From assembly GCF_051622035.1 (NCBI RefSeq), contig NC_135364.1:1321001-1385000 (forward strand): 64,000 nt of DNA, written 5' to 3'. The DNA comes from Arctopsyche grandis (Eukaryota > Arthropoda > Insecta > Trichoptera > Hydropsychidae). The notes under the pieces are model-generated. The model did not search any database. It was not told the DNA's origin and saw only the letters and a list, made by a program, of their open reading frames with translations. A program made the position numbers and the translations under genes. How positions within the stretch are numbered: position 1 is the first letter of the stretch; every line of letters starts with the position of its first letter. Shown here piece after piece: positions 1 through 10,859 of this stretch.

Positions 1-725
1 ACAAAATATCGAAATAAAAATTAAATTTAAAAATTGAAATTAAATATCAAAATTAAAACTATTATTATTATATTAAAATTAAATTCAAGTATCAAAATAA
101 AATTATAATCATTATATTAAAATTAAAATTAAATATTGAAAGTTAAAACAGAACATGCACAATTTAAATAAATTTTCGAGATTGACCTAAAATTAGATCA
201 TCAACAATCACATACAGGTAATCCTCGACTTTTGTTTGTCGAAGATGTTTTGACTTACGAAGATACGCACTAAGATCGAAAAAAAATCAAAGAATTATTA
301 TTTTTACTTCCCCGTAATGCGCAGTTACTGAGAATATATCATGTATTAGTATGGGTGATCCAACGATTTTTGCTAACCCGGGGTGTTGTCGGTCACATCA
401 AACGGATTTTTTTATTCTTCAATTGTTTCTCTCGTCGAAATAAATCAAGTAATTAAATCATTTCAGAGGTAAAATTTATCGGATAATATGTGATTATTAA
501 TTTTATTTCGACGAAAGAAAAAAAACCCTTTGACAAATCACCGACATCCGACACCGCGTTTTTTTATGAATTGTTTTTTTTTTTATCGATCATCCAAGTG
601 GAAATACAGTAACATCTCGTGACGACTTTAACAATATTTAATTTCATTTTTAAAATTTAATTTTTATTTCGATATTTTGTACGCTACTGCTGGTTAAAAA
701 GTTGGCCCAAAATCGTTGTTGGTTT
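1..725. mobile_element. TIR (foldback-type) DNA element, copy 1, left end cut by window
   Basis: The window opens in one terminal repeat (ACAAAATATCGAAATAAAAA) and the same sequence returns inverted near 655-687 (ATTTTTATTTCGATATTTTG), followed by GTACGCTAC and a tail to about 725. The interior has no credible ORF. A second copy lies in the opposite orientation at 8388-10641, which fixes the outer boundary. The interior includes self-complementary blocks around TTTCTCTCGTCGAAATAA and TTTCGACGAAAGAAA. It is a non-autonomous inverted-repeat element of unknown superfamily. The left outer end lies outside the window. Confidence 0.65.
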
Positions 726-827
726 AGTCCATAAGCACCATCATACAATTTCATACAAACAATATTTGGTCACGTACTGTTGTGAAGTGAAGGATCGTTC
801 GTTTGTCGTATAGTGCGGTCAGACCTT

Positions 828-1136
828 TACGTGTTATATTGTTGTCAAGTGACATTGTGTCCACAGATAGATCTAAATAATTTTAGCATCAGTCGTATTT
901 GACGCTTGGTGCTCGACGTATGTCCGATAAAAACTTTTCTGTTTGTTTATATTACTCGCAAGATGGGCAAGCATCGGTAAAAATTGCACAATACATTCAA
1001 AAACACACAATAAACAACATGGGATACATTTTTATAAGTAAATTGATCCGATTGTATTCCGTGCGATGTAGCGTATTCATAGAGACGTACCAAGTAAAAT
1101 TGATAACAATTATTTATTCGTAAGGGCCCCTCTATT
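828..1136 (+). mobile_element. Degenerate copy of the THAP-bearing TIR element
   Basis: This stretch matches, in inverted orientation, the better preserved element at 44664-45012, from TTGTTGTCAAGTGACA to TCGTAAGGGCCCCTCTATT. The short THAP-like reading frame of the other copy is broken here: the codons after the ATG at 963 run into a stop almost at once. A foldback element has landed directly at its end (1145). It is non-coding as it stands. Confidence 0.6.
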
Positions 1137-1144
1137 CGTATTAC

Positions 1145-1277
1145 TAGAGGTAGGATAGACAAGGGGCCGCTCATTGTTCCATTGTTATAAATCCTTTGTA
1201 AAAAAGGTTCGGCAAACCTTTAACAATGCATTTACAACATTTAAACAATACGCGGCACCTTCTGGGTCCGGGCTTTA
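1145..1277. mobile_element. 133-bp foldback MITE, copy 1
   Basis: A compact palindromic element: GTTATAAATC near the left pairs with GCATTTACAAC near the right around a core AAAAAAGGTTCGGCAAACCTTT. It starts TAGAGGTAGGATAG and ends GGGCTTTA. The flanks are CGTATTAC (1137-1144) and CTTATTAC (1278-1285), an 8-bp target duplication with one mismatch. An 8-bp duplication fits a hAT-mobilised MITE. Further copies are at 33473-33602 and 36782-36914. Confidence 0.8.
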
Positions 1278-1310
1278 CTTATTACATCTCTCTGAACCAA
1301 GTATTGTTTT

Positions 1311-1660
1311 TTAATTTATTGTTTTCGAAATTGTCAGAATTTTAAAAATGGTTTGTAGCCACTGCGTATTACATGCATACATATATGTACGTAAATGTAT
1401 GTACATATATGTAACTTTGACTCGGCAGCAGTCGATATGACGAATTCCAATCCTATGAATAATCATGAAACAAGCACAAACACGAACTTCTCATTGCACC
1501 GGTGTCAAAACTCAAATTTATATATCTATATATATGTATGTATATATGTACATACATGCGTACAATGCATGTACATAATATTGTATACAAAGTGGTAGCA
1601 ACGTTTTTGGCGCTCTTGGTAAATGTCTTATTTGGCGCCATTATTTACTTTATCTATGTA
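1311..1660 (+). repeat. Dispersed repeat (uninterrupted copy; empty site for the 8388-10641 element)
   Basis: This sequence, from TTTATTGTTTTCGAAATTGTC to TCTTATTTGGCGCCATT, recurs as two pieces at 8213-8387 and 10642-10795. Here the phrase AAGCACAAACACGAACTTC is continuous; in the other copy a 2.25-kb element splits it. It contains TACATACATATATG-type microsatellite. There is no coding potential. Confidence 0.75.
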
Positions 1661-1689
1661 CGTAGTAACAATAGATGAAGTTTTGTGAT

Positions 1690-3175
1690 CATGCGAAAAT
1701 TCGAACTCGAGATTTTGACTGATTCAGAATCGATTACTGATCACGTTTTCATGATCTAGAAAAATATTGTGTGCGTCTGTGTATTTTGGGAATTTTTTTG
1801 AACACCGTTAGTCCTATCGAACTGAATCTTAGTATGGGTTACTGAAATTGTTATCACACGACGTTATTTTTTCTTCAAATTTTTAAGTTCGGACCGGAAA
1901 TGGCACCTCCCCTTATACATAGGTGCCCCTATTTTTAAAGTGTTTGAATTCAATTATCTCCCAAGCTGCTAACTGAATCGAACTGAAAATTTTTTACATG
2001 TAATAGAAATTATAAATTTTATAACCTAATATTCTTTAAATATTTTTATCTAAACCGGAAGTAATACTTTTACTCTAGAGATTCGAGGTTTTTTATGTTT
2101 TTCTCAGAAACCTTTTGATTTACTGAACTAAAAATTCATATCCAGAACTTTAAGCTTAATACTAAGCTATGTATAAAATTTGGTAAGCATCCCTCAACCA
2201 CAAGTGGCAGTTTACTTTTGTTCGATTTTCTTCCATTATTTTTTGGACCTCTTAAACATGTGTGTTCTTCACGAAAAAATTCAAGTTTAATTCTTGTATC
2301 AACTTGATGAAAATAAAAATAAATCACTTAATTTAATAAACCGGAAGTGGGATTTTTTCGTCTTAGAAAGGTCAAAAATGTTTATATTTGTATTTTTTAT
2401 GTACTAAATTAGGGGCCGTTCAAGTATTACGTAAGCAGATTTATTACAATTATTTACCCCCTCCTCCCCCTTGTCAGCAAAAGTAAGCAAAGCTCTTACC
2501 CCCCCCCCCCCTCCCATTATTACGTAAACATTGGTACCTTACTATATGCATTTTTGCCAAGTGAGTAGCGCGCGGTAATTCCCCCACTCGCTTCTAAGCG
2601 AGTACCTAAACGTATTCATTATTTGTGGGAATCCCCGAATATGTGTTTGGTTTTCAAGCATAGAGAATGTGTGGGTTGCCAATGTGTAAAAAAAATAACT
2701 ACTGCTGACGTAATCACCATCTCGACCCCCCCCCCCACCCTCCATGTCATCAAAAATAAGCAAAGCAAAGACCCCCCCGCCCCCCTATAGTGCTTACGTA
2801 ATACTTGAACGGCCCCTCAGAGCTGATAAGGTTTTGGTCAGAATTCGTAAACCGGAAGTAGTATTTTTTTTTAAACAATATTTCATTATTTTATTTTGAC
2901 CTTTTAAATTATTTTAATCTTCTTGATATTTATTGTGATTTTAAGTAATAAAAAAAATTTAACAAAATCCGATAACCGGAAGTAGAACTATTGTCTTGTG
3001 ATAGTTTCCATACATTTGCGCTCAATTTGTATCAAAAATTCCGTTATAGTTATTAGTATTTCGTAATGCTGCCTGTATGTGTGAATGTGTCTGTACGGTT
3101 CGATATCGAATTTTGTTTTGTTACCTTCTTATATTCCTCAAATACATAGATAAAGTGATGGGTTGGTCACATCCG
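1690..3175 (+). repeat. Dispersed 'CCGGAAGT' repeat family, plus orientation
   Basis: Non-coding sequence with recurring phrases such as AACCGGAAGTGGGATTTTTT, GAACACCGTTAGTCCTATCG, TTCACGAAAAAATTC and GGGTTGGTCACATCCG. Related copies lie at 20690-21260 (inverted), 36440-36965 (inverted), 40740-41165 (same orientation, inside an intron of gene D) and 55090-55815 (inverted). The copy is interrupted by a MITE at 2412-2816. No terminal structure or ORF identifies the class. Confidence 0.65.
2412..2816. mobile_element. MITE with 26-bp perfect terminal inverted repeats
   Basis: The left end GGGGCCGTTCAAGTATTACG continues to 2437, and its exact reverse complement occupies 2791-2816. The 405-bp interior is non-coding and carries long C runs (2500-2512, 2727-2734, 2772-2778). 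The target duplication is unclear (flanks TTA and TCA), so I do not assign a superfamily. Confidence 0.8.
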
Positions 3176-3760
3176 AATTTTTTTTATTTATAACCGTTAC
3201 CCGTATGTACTTAGCACTTAACAAATATATAAGTACTTAACACAATTAAGTTCTTATATATTTGTGGCATTCTTTTGTATCTTAAATAAAGATAGGTAGA
3301 CAAGGATCTTCACAATAACTTACACAACCCATATAAAGACGGAACCGTGAATGAGCAATATGGCAAAGTATGAAAACGATCGGATAAGAGATAAGAGATA
3401 TAAAAAATGACCACTAACACGAAAAGCATGTTAACTTAATAAGAGGTAAGTAAAAAAATGACGATTAGGAAACCATTAGGGTTACACCACTGCCTATAAG
3501 AGGATATTTGGATAGCGGGTTCGACGAATGAATTTATACAAAAGCTTTTTATCGATTCATTCATTATGTTCGGTTAGCGTTACGACATACACACACACAC
3601 ACACACACAATATAGCGTCTTTACATATATAATGCATTTAAGTGAAAATAATGAAAGTGCATTTACTTTTGAACCCTAATTAAATAAGCATAAAAATAAA
3701 TAAATACTCATTTATCTAATTCAAATAGACTCATGTTGAATCTCACTATTATTTTCTATT
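3176..3760. other. AT-rich non-coding stretch
   Basis: Contains a short (AC)n microsatellite at 3589-3609. A phrase at about 3351-3390 (AATGAGCAATATGGCAAAGT and following bases) recurs at 63003-63044. No ORF or transposon ends were recognised. Confidence 0.5.
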
Positions 3761-3764
3761 AAAT

Positions 3765-3875
3765 CATTATAATCTATATGTACATATATGATATATAAGT
3801 ATATAAAATGCTGTATTGTTTGTAATTTGGCCAGGAAGGCGCATTGGGGTATACCTGTAATGCCTTCCTGGTATG

Positions 3876-3907
<32 letters not shown>
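3765..3907 (+). mobile_element. 3' end of a SINE with terminal hairpin and poly(A)
   Basis: The phrase ATGCTGTATTGTTTGTAATT is followed by a hairpin at 3831-3871 (CCAGGAAGG ... CCTTCCTGG) and a run of A to 3907. The same 3' end occurs in the SINE copies at 48741-49087 and 56558-56962. The tRNA-like head is missing, so this is a 5'-truncated copy. Confidence 0.65.
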
Positions 3908-3911
<4 letters not shown>

Positions 3912-4203
3912 TATAAAAATCAATATTTGTCTGTCACATATACGACGAAACTTACAGGAGTTATTGTGTGTATGTCCGCCATGGTTTCTATAAAAAAAAA
4001 TCGCTCAAAAACGGGAAAGAGTGGTATTGCAACGCAATAATTTCAATTGTCTTCGCGACTCCACCTGCGTTGTTAGGGTAAAATAAACAAACAATTGAAT
4101 AATTTCAAAAACCGCCTGCATTTTTCCGACAAATGGGAACGGGAACAGGAACAGGAACTGCATGCGTTATTGTGGCATTGCAACGCATGCCGGGTTCAGC
4201 TAG
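3908..4203 (+). mobile_element. Small non-autonomous Helitron
   Basis: The 5' end reads TATATATAAAAATCAATATT followed by TGTCTGTC, a start seen in insect Helitrons. The 3' end has a 9-bp GC-rich hairpin at 4160-4190 (GCATGCGTT ... AACGCATGC), then CGGGTTCAG and the terminal CTAG at 4200-4203, followed by T. A 3' hairpin about 10 bp before CTRR and insertion between A and T are the defining features of Helitrons. It has no Rep/helicase ORF and must have been mobilised in trans. It sits directly on the poly(A) of the preceding SINE. Confidence 0.75.
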
Positions 4204-4540
4204 TAATACATAGAAACGAATAGATAGCGATAAAAAATTTAATAATTAATGACCAATATGACCTAACAGGTTGCCTCAATACGTCACATTAGGTCTCACA
4301 AAAACAATAAACAACAAGAACCAAGAAAAAATAAACAAAAAAAAAATCAGTAACAAATTAGAAATCATTAAAATCACAAAATTAAAAATAAGTAATACAA
4401 TATTGAAAAGGTATATCCATGTACATATTTACAGCATATATGTACATGTATGTAAATACATGATTCAATAGAATAAATTCTGGTTTAATTAATTTTTTGC
4501 AGCTCAACTGAGATTGCGAAATTTAAATGTTATACTGCAA
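4204..4540. other. AT-rich spacer
   Basis: Very A-rich sequence with TACATATATG-type motifs. The single small frame here is low complexity (Lys, Asn, Ile) and is not credible. The duplicated kelch-gene block begins beyond it, at about 4540-4600. Confidence 0.5.
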
Positions 4541-4850
4541 GTTACAACAGGTTACATAACTTAGTGGAAAAACCATAAATTTTCAGTATTTTTAGTTTAG
4601 TCTTTAATCAGTAGTTTTGAAATAGAATTTGAAAAATAACGAAAAAAATTACATTTTCGACAAAATATTAAAATTGCAAATTATGTACTTAAAATAAAAA
4701 TAAAACACGTGGATCATATACAGGTGTTTAATTAAATCTGTGTGAAAAAAATGCGTTTCATCGAACGGAGGCGGGATAATCATCTAGTTTTAAATGCGTA
4801 TAGTTTAATTAACAAGCATGAAAAAATACGCATTTAAAACATAATACATT

Positions 4851-7796
4851 TTATTCAATTTTCAATAGATCCATAGGCGCGAGTAAAATATTAAAGTAAG
4901 TTCGGCATTGTGAAATAGATCCACGTGACGTCCATTTGTCTGTACTAGGATCGTATTCAAACAATGATGATGAATTACCTCCTGAAAATAAGATGAAGCA
5001 CATATCAAAAGTTGATCCGCAAAATATTATATATATTCAAATGATTTATTATTACATATATTCGTTAAAATAAGCACCAAATAAATCATGATGACTGAGA
5101 ATGATTTCTAAAACTCACCCACGCAAATAATTTTATCGTTAAAAGCAACTGCTTTTTGATCACACTTTGATTGAGGATATTTTTCCACATATGTCCATGT
5201 TTGAGACTTGACGTCAAATCTTTCCACTGAATTAGGATATGATGATGTTCCATTGTAACCTCCAATAGCGTAGATGTGATCTCCCAGTGTGACAGCCTAC
5301 AAGTTGCAAAAAATTGTATTCAGCGAACACACTTGCGATTGGCGAATTCAATGGGTCGATGAATTTTGATTACAAAAAGTCAAAAATGAACTTCATATAG
5401 GAAAAAAATATCGCATAGATTTTAAGGCAGTTCAGTAAAAAAAATCATAATTACCGCAAAATTACCTCTCTTCTCTTTCATTGGTGGCGCGACTGTCCAT
5501 TTATTTTGGTTTATATTATAAACTTCCATTGTGTTTACATAGTTTGCACCATCAAGTTGTCCTCCAATAATGTAGATTTCGTTTGCTATTGCTGCTATTT
5601 CGTGGTTATAACGATTGCTCAACATAGGAGCTAACGAAATCCACGAGTTTGAGGCAGGATCATACCTGAAATGAAATTTAAAATAATGAATGATTCGTTA
5701 TTCATTGTCATATGTATTGTACTGGTCACAGGTGACTGAGATTCTCGAATATAATAAAAATCATTAACCTTTCGGTAGACTTCAGTATATGTGCATCAAT
5801 ATCATCATTAAAATTATCATAAAAATCATCATCAACATCATTATCAACATCACGTCCCCCGAAGACAAATACTTGGCCATTGACTACGGTTGCTTTAAAT
5901 AATTCTCTTGCCTGTAGCATCTCCTTCAATTCAGTTGTTTGTTTGGAAGCAAGATCCAAACAATATACCTATGATTTGTACATACACGGAATTTTGAATT
6001 TTCAAATTACAAAATTGTAGACATTTTGTTTGTTAAACATTGATGTTTTATGTTAGAAAAACATGATTAAATAACACTTGTATGCCTTTTTTTAAACATA
6101 CAATTTATACAATTTTTGGACAATTTACCCAAGTATTACTTTACGGAAAATGCATATTTCTTTTTTCTAAAATTACAGTAAATATTGAAAATTAATTTTA
6201 CAAATGTTTATCCAATTTTTGTTACAAATGTTTTGAATTCAAGTACTATTTTACGGAATATTTTTTTTCCTTTTGTCGTAAATTAAAACATCCATTAAAA
6301 TTAAAATTACCTTGTTGGTGGATACACCGTCAACATTACCGCCAATTGTTATGAGTTTACTATCCAAGATAACAGCTTGAAACCAACGATTTTTATTGTT
6401 TAAATTATAAAATGTAGACCATCTTTCTACACTGTTATCGTAGGTTTCAACTTCACCACTTATCTAAAATTCACAAATGAAATATTACTTAGCATTGTTA
6501 TTTAAAAATAACAACAATATAATAAAATTATCTGAATAATTGGAAAGACATACTTCGATGGAGTTTCCCCCAACAATCAAAATAGTTTGTTTGGCGCTCA
6601 TTCGGGGTGTTGAATTCAATAACGATAAACACGATCTCGTTTTTGGATTTTGATACCATTCTAAAATATCCCACATTAATTCAGAAGACGATGAACTATA
6701 GCAAAGTGGCTTTACTTCTTGTAATAAAAACTGGAAAAAAAGAAAAGAGTGAAATAAACAAGAATAAATTTTATGATTGACATAATATTAACATTAACAA
6801 ATACCTGGACAGATAATAGAGGAAGTCTGATATACTTTAACAGGGTATTTAAATGGATCTTCCGGGATTCAATGTCCATTTGAATCCAAATCTTCAATCC
6901 TTGAAAGGCTTGTTCTTCTGTTGTTACTTTTAAATAGTCAGACTGTAACAATTCGCCCAGTCGATCACGGCTCATGTTTAGAAATTGTTCTTTTTGGATT
7001 ATCTGAAACACCGAAGGATTCTTTAGTTAATTTGAATTATCTGATATAACAAATACAAATTTTACTAGTAAAAAGCTTAGTTTTATAAATATCTTATTTA
7101 TATAACTTGTAAATCTACAACATGGATTCTATATAGTATTAATAAATGTTATTACTTCTAAATAGTTATTAGTAACGTAAGTTTTTGTTTGATCAAGCAA
7201 TTGCAAGTATCCATTCTGTTTCGCATACTTTTCAATGAATAGGAAATTTTCAGTGTTTGTTATTTTTTCGAGGTAATCCAAACAGTATTTCTCGAGTTTA
7301 TCCGCCTGAATCACTTTGGCGAATTCGATTACTTTTGGTACTTGGTGAAGGTCCATATCTAAAGTTTAAATTCATTCAAAATGAATTATATTGATGTTTT
7401 TTAAACACTTTATATCACATATATTTACCAATTTCGCCAAGGTAAAAAAACTCTATAGCCATTTTTACGGTCTTTGAAAGAATTTCTTGACAGTCTTCCA
7501 AAATGATTTCACTGGTAATATCGGTTAGTTTGCTCTTAAAATAATCACTATTCGTAATTAATATCAGCTTGTGTACGGGAATTCTGGAAAATGCAAACTC
7601 CCTATGTCAGTTTCTACGATTACTAAAGTAAAATTTGAATTAATAATGATACATACACATATTGAAATGATACCAACCTGTCGTTGCCGACCACCAATTC
7701 GAAATTACACAATACACTTGCTTCGTAGAAACTGTGCATGCGTTCCAAAATTTTTACGGCATGCCTACCCCGAACTTCATTGTATATTTCGCCCAT
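4851..7796 (-). CDS. BTB-BACK-kelch protein, gene A (10 exons, 574 aa)
   Basis: KLHL-type protein. In characterised relatives the BTB domain dimerises and binds cullin-3, BACK positions the complex and the kelch propeller recruits a substrate or actin. Exons in transcript order: 7796-7678, 7583-7429, 7358-7156, 7002-6805, 6730-6554, 6463-6311, 5968-5769, 5665-5455, 5296-5119, 4981-4851. All introns are GT-AG and the exons sum to 1725 nt with no internal stop. The start MGEIYNEVRGRHA is shared by the paralogues. BTB covers about residues 20-125 (VVGNDR, VHKLILITNSDYF), BACK about 130-235 (LGELLQSDYLKVTTEEQAF, LPLLS), and about five to six kelch repeats from about 275 (VGGN, IGGN, FGGR, IGGQ, IGGY, CVGG). 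Unique to A is an acidic Asp/Asn-rich insert of about 15 residues after FGGR. The stop TAA lies inside AATAAA. The specific function is unknown. Confidence 0.9.
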
Positions 7797-7900
7797 CTTT
7801 CGTAAATGAATTCGATTCGCACTACTGAAACACTAACTGATGAATTTTTAAATATCTACAACAATAACTGCCCTTAATCTCGGTAATAAGTTCTGCGCCC

Positions 7901-7935
7901 GCCAAACCAAGTCAAGAGCTTAGAGCCAACTGAGG
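7901..7935 (-). promoter_or_regulatory. Conserved upstream motif of gene A
   Basis: On the plus strand GCCAAACCAAGTCAAG is followed by a GAGCCAACTGAGG-like block, 105-139 bp before the ATG. Corresponding sequence occurs at similar distance upstream of genes B, C and D, while surrounding bases are less conserved. It may be a promoter or 5'UTR element. No TATA box could be assigned with confidence. Confidence 0.45.
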
Positions 7936-8212
7936 TTATGAACGCATGCTCGTATAAACAATAGCGATCGTCAATCATATAACTTACAACCAGAATTATT
8001 ATTCCGCAATAATTTAATATGAAAACTATCCCAATACAATAATTCAACCATACATCCTACAACATTATTATCTATTTAAGGGTTGTATATATGTAATACA
8101 TGCATACATAACTATCAATAATAAAAAGTGTCTATTTTATACTTAACGTATGTACATTGTGTGGATACGTAATGTAATCAAAAAAAATAAAGAAATATAA
8201 TCACGTAGTATT

Positions 8213-8387
8213 TTTAAATTTATTGTTTTCGAGATTGTCAGAATTTAAAAAATTGGTTTGCGTCCACTGTATATTACATGCAAACATACATATATGTACG
8301 TAAATGTATGTACATACATACATATATGTAACTTTGACGAATTCCAATCCTATGAATAATCACGAAACAAGCACAAATGGTCCGTAC
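8213..8387 (+). repeat. Left piece of the dispersed repeat split by the 8388-10641 element
   Basis: Matches 1311-1490 closely (TTTATTGTTTTCGAGATTGTC to CACGAAACAAGCACAAA). Its continuation is at 10642-10795. Confidence 0.7.
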
Positions 8388-8574
8388 GCAACAAACCAAC
8401 GACGATTTTGGGCCAACTTTTAAAACCAGTAGCGTACAAAATATCGAAATAAAAATGAAATAAAAAAAATTTAAATTAAATATCAAAATTAAGCTAACGA
8501 GCGAGATTGAGCTAAAATTAGATCATCGTTGATGTTTTGAATTACAACAATGTTTTGAATTACGACGATATTTT

Positions 8575-9830
8575 TTTTATTTTTTATTTATTTATTTAAC
8601 ATATTAGCCACAGTGACATTACAGAGATCTCCAACGCGTCGCTGTGGCCGGTCATTCAGTAATAATAACATGATAACAGTAATAATAACTTATAATAATA
8701 ACAATATTAACACAACATCATTAAAATCATAAAAAAAAGAAAAAACATAGATAAAGTAATAACAATCATTAATATTTATAATAGGCAAAATCAACCACTG
8801 GCATTCCTCAACAACCACTCAACCAGATTAGTATATTTTATATTGAAGAGGTCAATTTCACCAGAAATCCTGTTAAGCAGATATATCGCTCTAGATATAG
8901 GAGCCGTTGACAACATATTTGTGCGAGCCACAGGAGGAACAAACAAATCACGATTTCTCAAGTCCCTGAATTTACAAGGTGCATTAAACCTAAATTCCTT
9001 TAGAACCTGACGATTGTGTATTATCCCATTCAACAGCTTAAAAAAGTGTCTTCCCAGTAACATATTCCGACGAGACTCCAATGAGTTGAAACCTAACGCC
9101 CCTAATAGGAATGCACTAGGATATAGCCAAGGATAATAACCACACTGTTTCAAATAAAGATATCTGAGAAACCGTTTTTGGATTCTCTCAATCTTCAATG
9201 AATGAGTTATATGGGTAGGATTCCATATAATAGAAGAAAATTCTAGAATACTACGTACTAAAGATTCATAAAGAATTTTAAGCACCAACGTACTCTGGAA
9301 AGGTTTGCTAACTCTTAGTAAGAATCCCAGCATTTTTGTTGCACGCAAACAAATATTGTCTATGTGTCGTTTAAATTGAAAATTATTCGAGAACAAGACC
9401 CCCAAATCACAATATTCATCTACAAACTTTAATTCAACACCACTTAGGCGATATGGATAAATCAAGCGATTTGAAGATCTTGTCACATTGAGAACACAGC
9501 ATTTTTGAATGCTAAAAAATAATTTATTATCGACAGACCAACTTGACAGCGCATCTAAGTCCAATTGGAGAAGGGCTGCGTCACTATGAGACTTAACTGT
9601 CTTAAAAAGCTTAAGGTCATCGGCGAATAAAAGATAGTCTGAATACTTAATTATTTTTGAGATGTCATTAATGTAAATTAAAAAGAATCATGCATAGAGT
9701 CGTCAAGCCAGGTTTCCGTTAGTACCAGGATGTCAGCACATTGAATAGCCGAGTTAGAACCTAATTCATCCAGTTTAGATTTAAGGCCTCGTACATTTTG
9801 ATAGAAAATGCTTATATTATGCATTACAAC
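8575..9830 (-). mobile_element. Internally deleted LINE (CR1/jockey group)
   Basis: On the minus strand the element starts with the beginning of an endonuclease ORF2 (ATG at 9824, IFYQNVRGLKSKLDEL, VLTETWLDD), then jumps at about 9687 straight into the palm of the reverse transcriptase. The 3' end has a hairpin at 8607-8648 (GCCACAG ... CTGTGGC) and a (TAAA)n-rich tail near 8575-8598. Possible target duplication AATTACGA lies on either side (about 8557 and 9855). Most of the endonuclease and the N-terminal RT are missing. Confidence 0.75.
8791..9687 (-). pseudogene. Reverse transcriptase C-terminal part of ORF2 (LINE fragment)
   Basis: The open frame runs from about 9687 to the stop at 8791, about 298 codons; an ATG-initiated part starts at 9564. 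It holds FLIYINDISKII, the catalytic YLLFADDLKLFK box of reverse transcriptase, the GFLLRVSKPF and FLRYL blocks and the C-terminal region ending WLLRNASG. In an intact element this enzyme makes DNA from the element RNA at the nicked target. Here the upstream fingers and the endonuclease are deleted and the residual endonuclease start is in a different frame, so it cannot be active. Confidence 0.8.
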
Positions 9831-10641
9831 CAGAGAAATATTATAATTACGAGCGAAAAAAACCTTGTTATTGTTTCTTATAAGTCGTCACGATACACCA
9901 ATGTGTTTCGCCGTCGATGAAATATTTAACAAAAAAAATGTCGGTGATTTGTCAAAGGGTTTTTTTTTCTTTCGTCGAAATAAAATTAATAATCACACAT
10001 TATCCGATAAATTTTACCTCTGAGATGGATTTAATTATTTGATTTATTTCGACGAGAGAAACAATTGAAGACATTATCCGATAAAATTTACCTCTGAAAT
10101 GATTTAATTAATTGATTTAATTCGACGAGAGAAACAATTGAAGACAAAAAAATTTCCTTTGATAAAACCGACAACGTCTCGGGTCGTCTCGGGTTGAAGC
10201 ATCGAAGACGTCACCCATACTTACACATAATATATGCTCAGTAGCTGCGCATTACGGGGAAGTAAAAATAATAATTCTTTGATTTTTTTTTTCGATCTTA
10301 GTGCGCATCTACGTAAGTCAAAGCATCTTCGACAAACAAAAGTCGAGGATTATCTGTATGTGATTGTTGATGATCTAATTTTAGGTCAATCTCGAAAATT
10401 TATTTAAATTGGGCATGTTCTGTTTTAACTTTCAATATTTTATTTTAATTTTAATATATTGATTATGATTTTATTTTGATATTTGAATTTAATTTTAATA
10501 TAATAATAATATTTTTAATTTTGATATTTAATTTCAATTTTTAAATTTAATTTTTATTTCGATATTTTGTACGCTACTGGTTTAATCCTGCTGGTTAAAT
10601 CGTTGGACCAAATTCGTCGTTGGTTTGGTCCGTACGCAGCA

Positions 10642-10795
10642 AAACACGAACTTCTCATTGCACCGGTGGCAAAACTCAAATTTATATACATACATGTATT
10701 ACATGCGTACAATGTATGTATATAATATTGTATACATAGCCGTAGCGACGTTTTTGGCCCTCTTCGTAAATGTCTTATTTGGCGCCATTTTTTTA
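10642..10795 (+). repeat. Right piece of the split dispersed repeat
   Basis: Continues from 8387: AAACACGAACTTCTCATTGC to TTATTTGGCGCCATTT, matching 1482-1645. Confidence 0.7.
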
Positions 10796-10859
10796 TTGTG
10801 TTTAATTACATCTATTAAAATATAAAAAAAAATAAACATTCAAAACGAAATTACAAGAA

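Larger units (their letters stand above)
8388..10641. mobile_element. TIR element copy 2, interrupted by a LINE
   Basis: The left end TGGTCCGTACGCAACAAACC, then AGCGTACAAAATATCG near 8435, is mirrored at the right by CGATATTTTGTACGCTACTGG near 10560 and CGTTGGTTTGGTCCGTACGC at the end. The core repeats copy 1 (1-725) in the opposite orientation. The site without the element is preserved at 1311-1660. The last 14 bp (GGTCCGTACGCARC) are in direct orientation at both ends. The element was later split by the LINE at about 8575-9830. Confidence 0.75.

Noticed and set aside
2542-2763. 73-codon frame with Gly-rich start
   Set aside because: It lies entirely within a MITE and its Gly run is the complement of a poly(C) tract.
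7571-7828. Plus-strand 85-codon frame
   Set aside because: Antisense to exons 1 and 2 of gene A.
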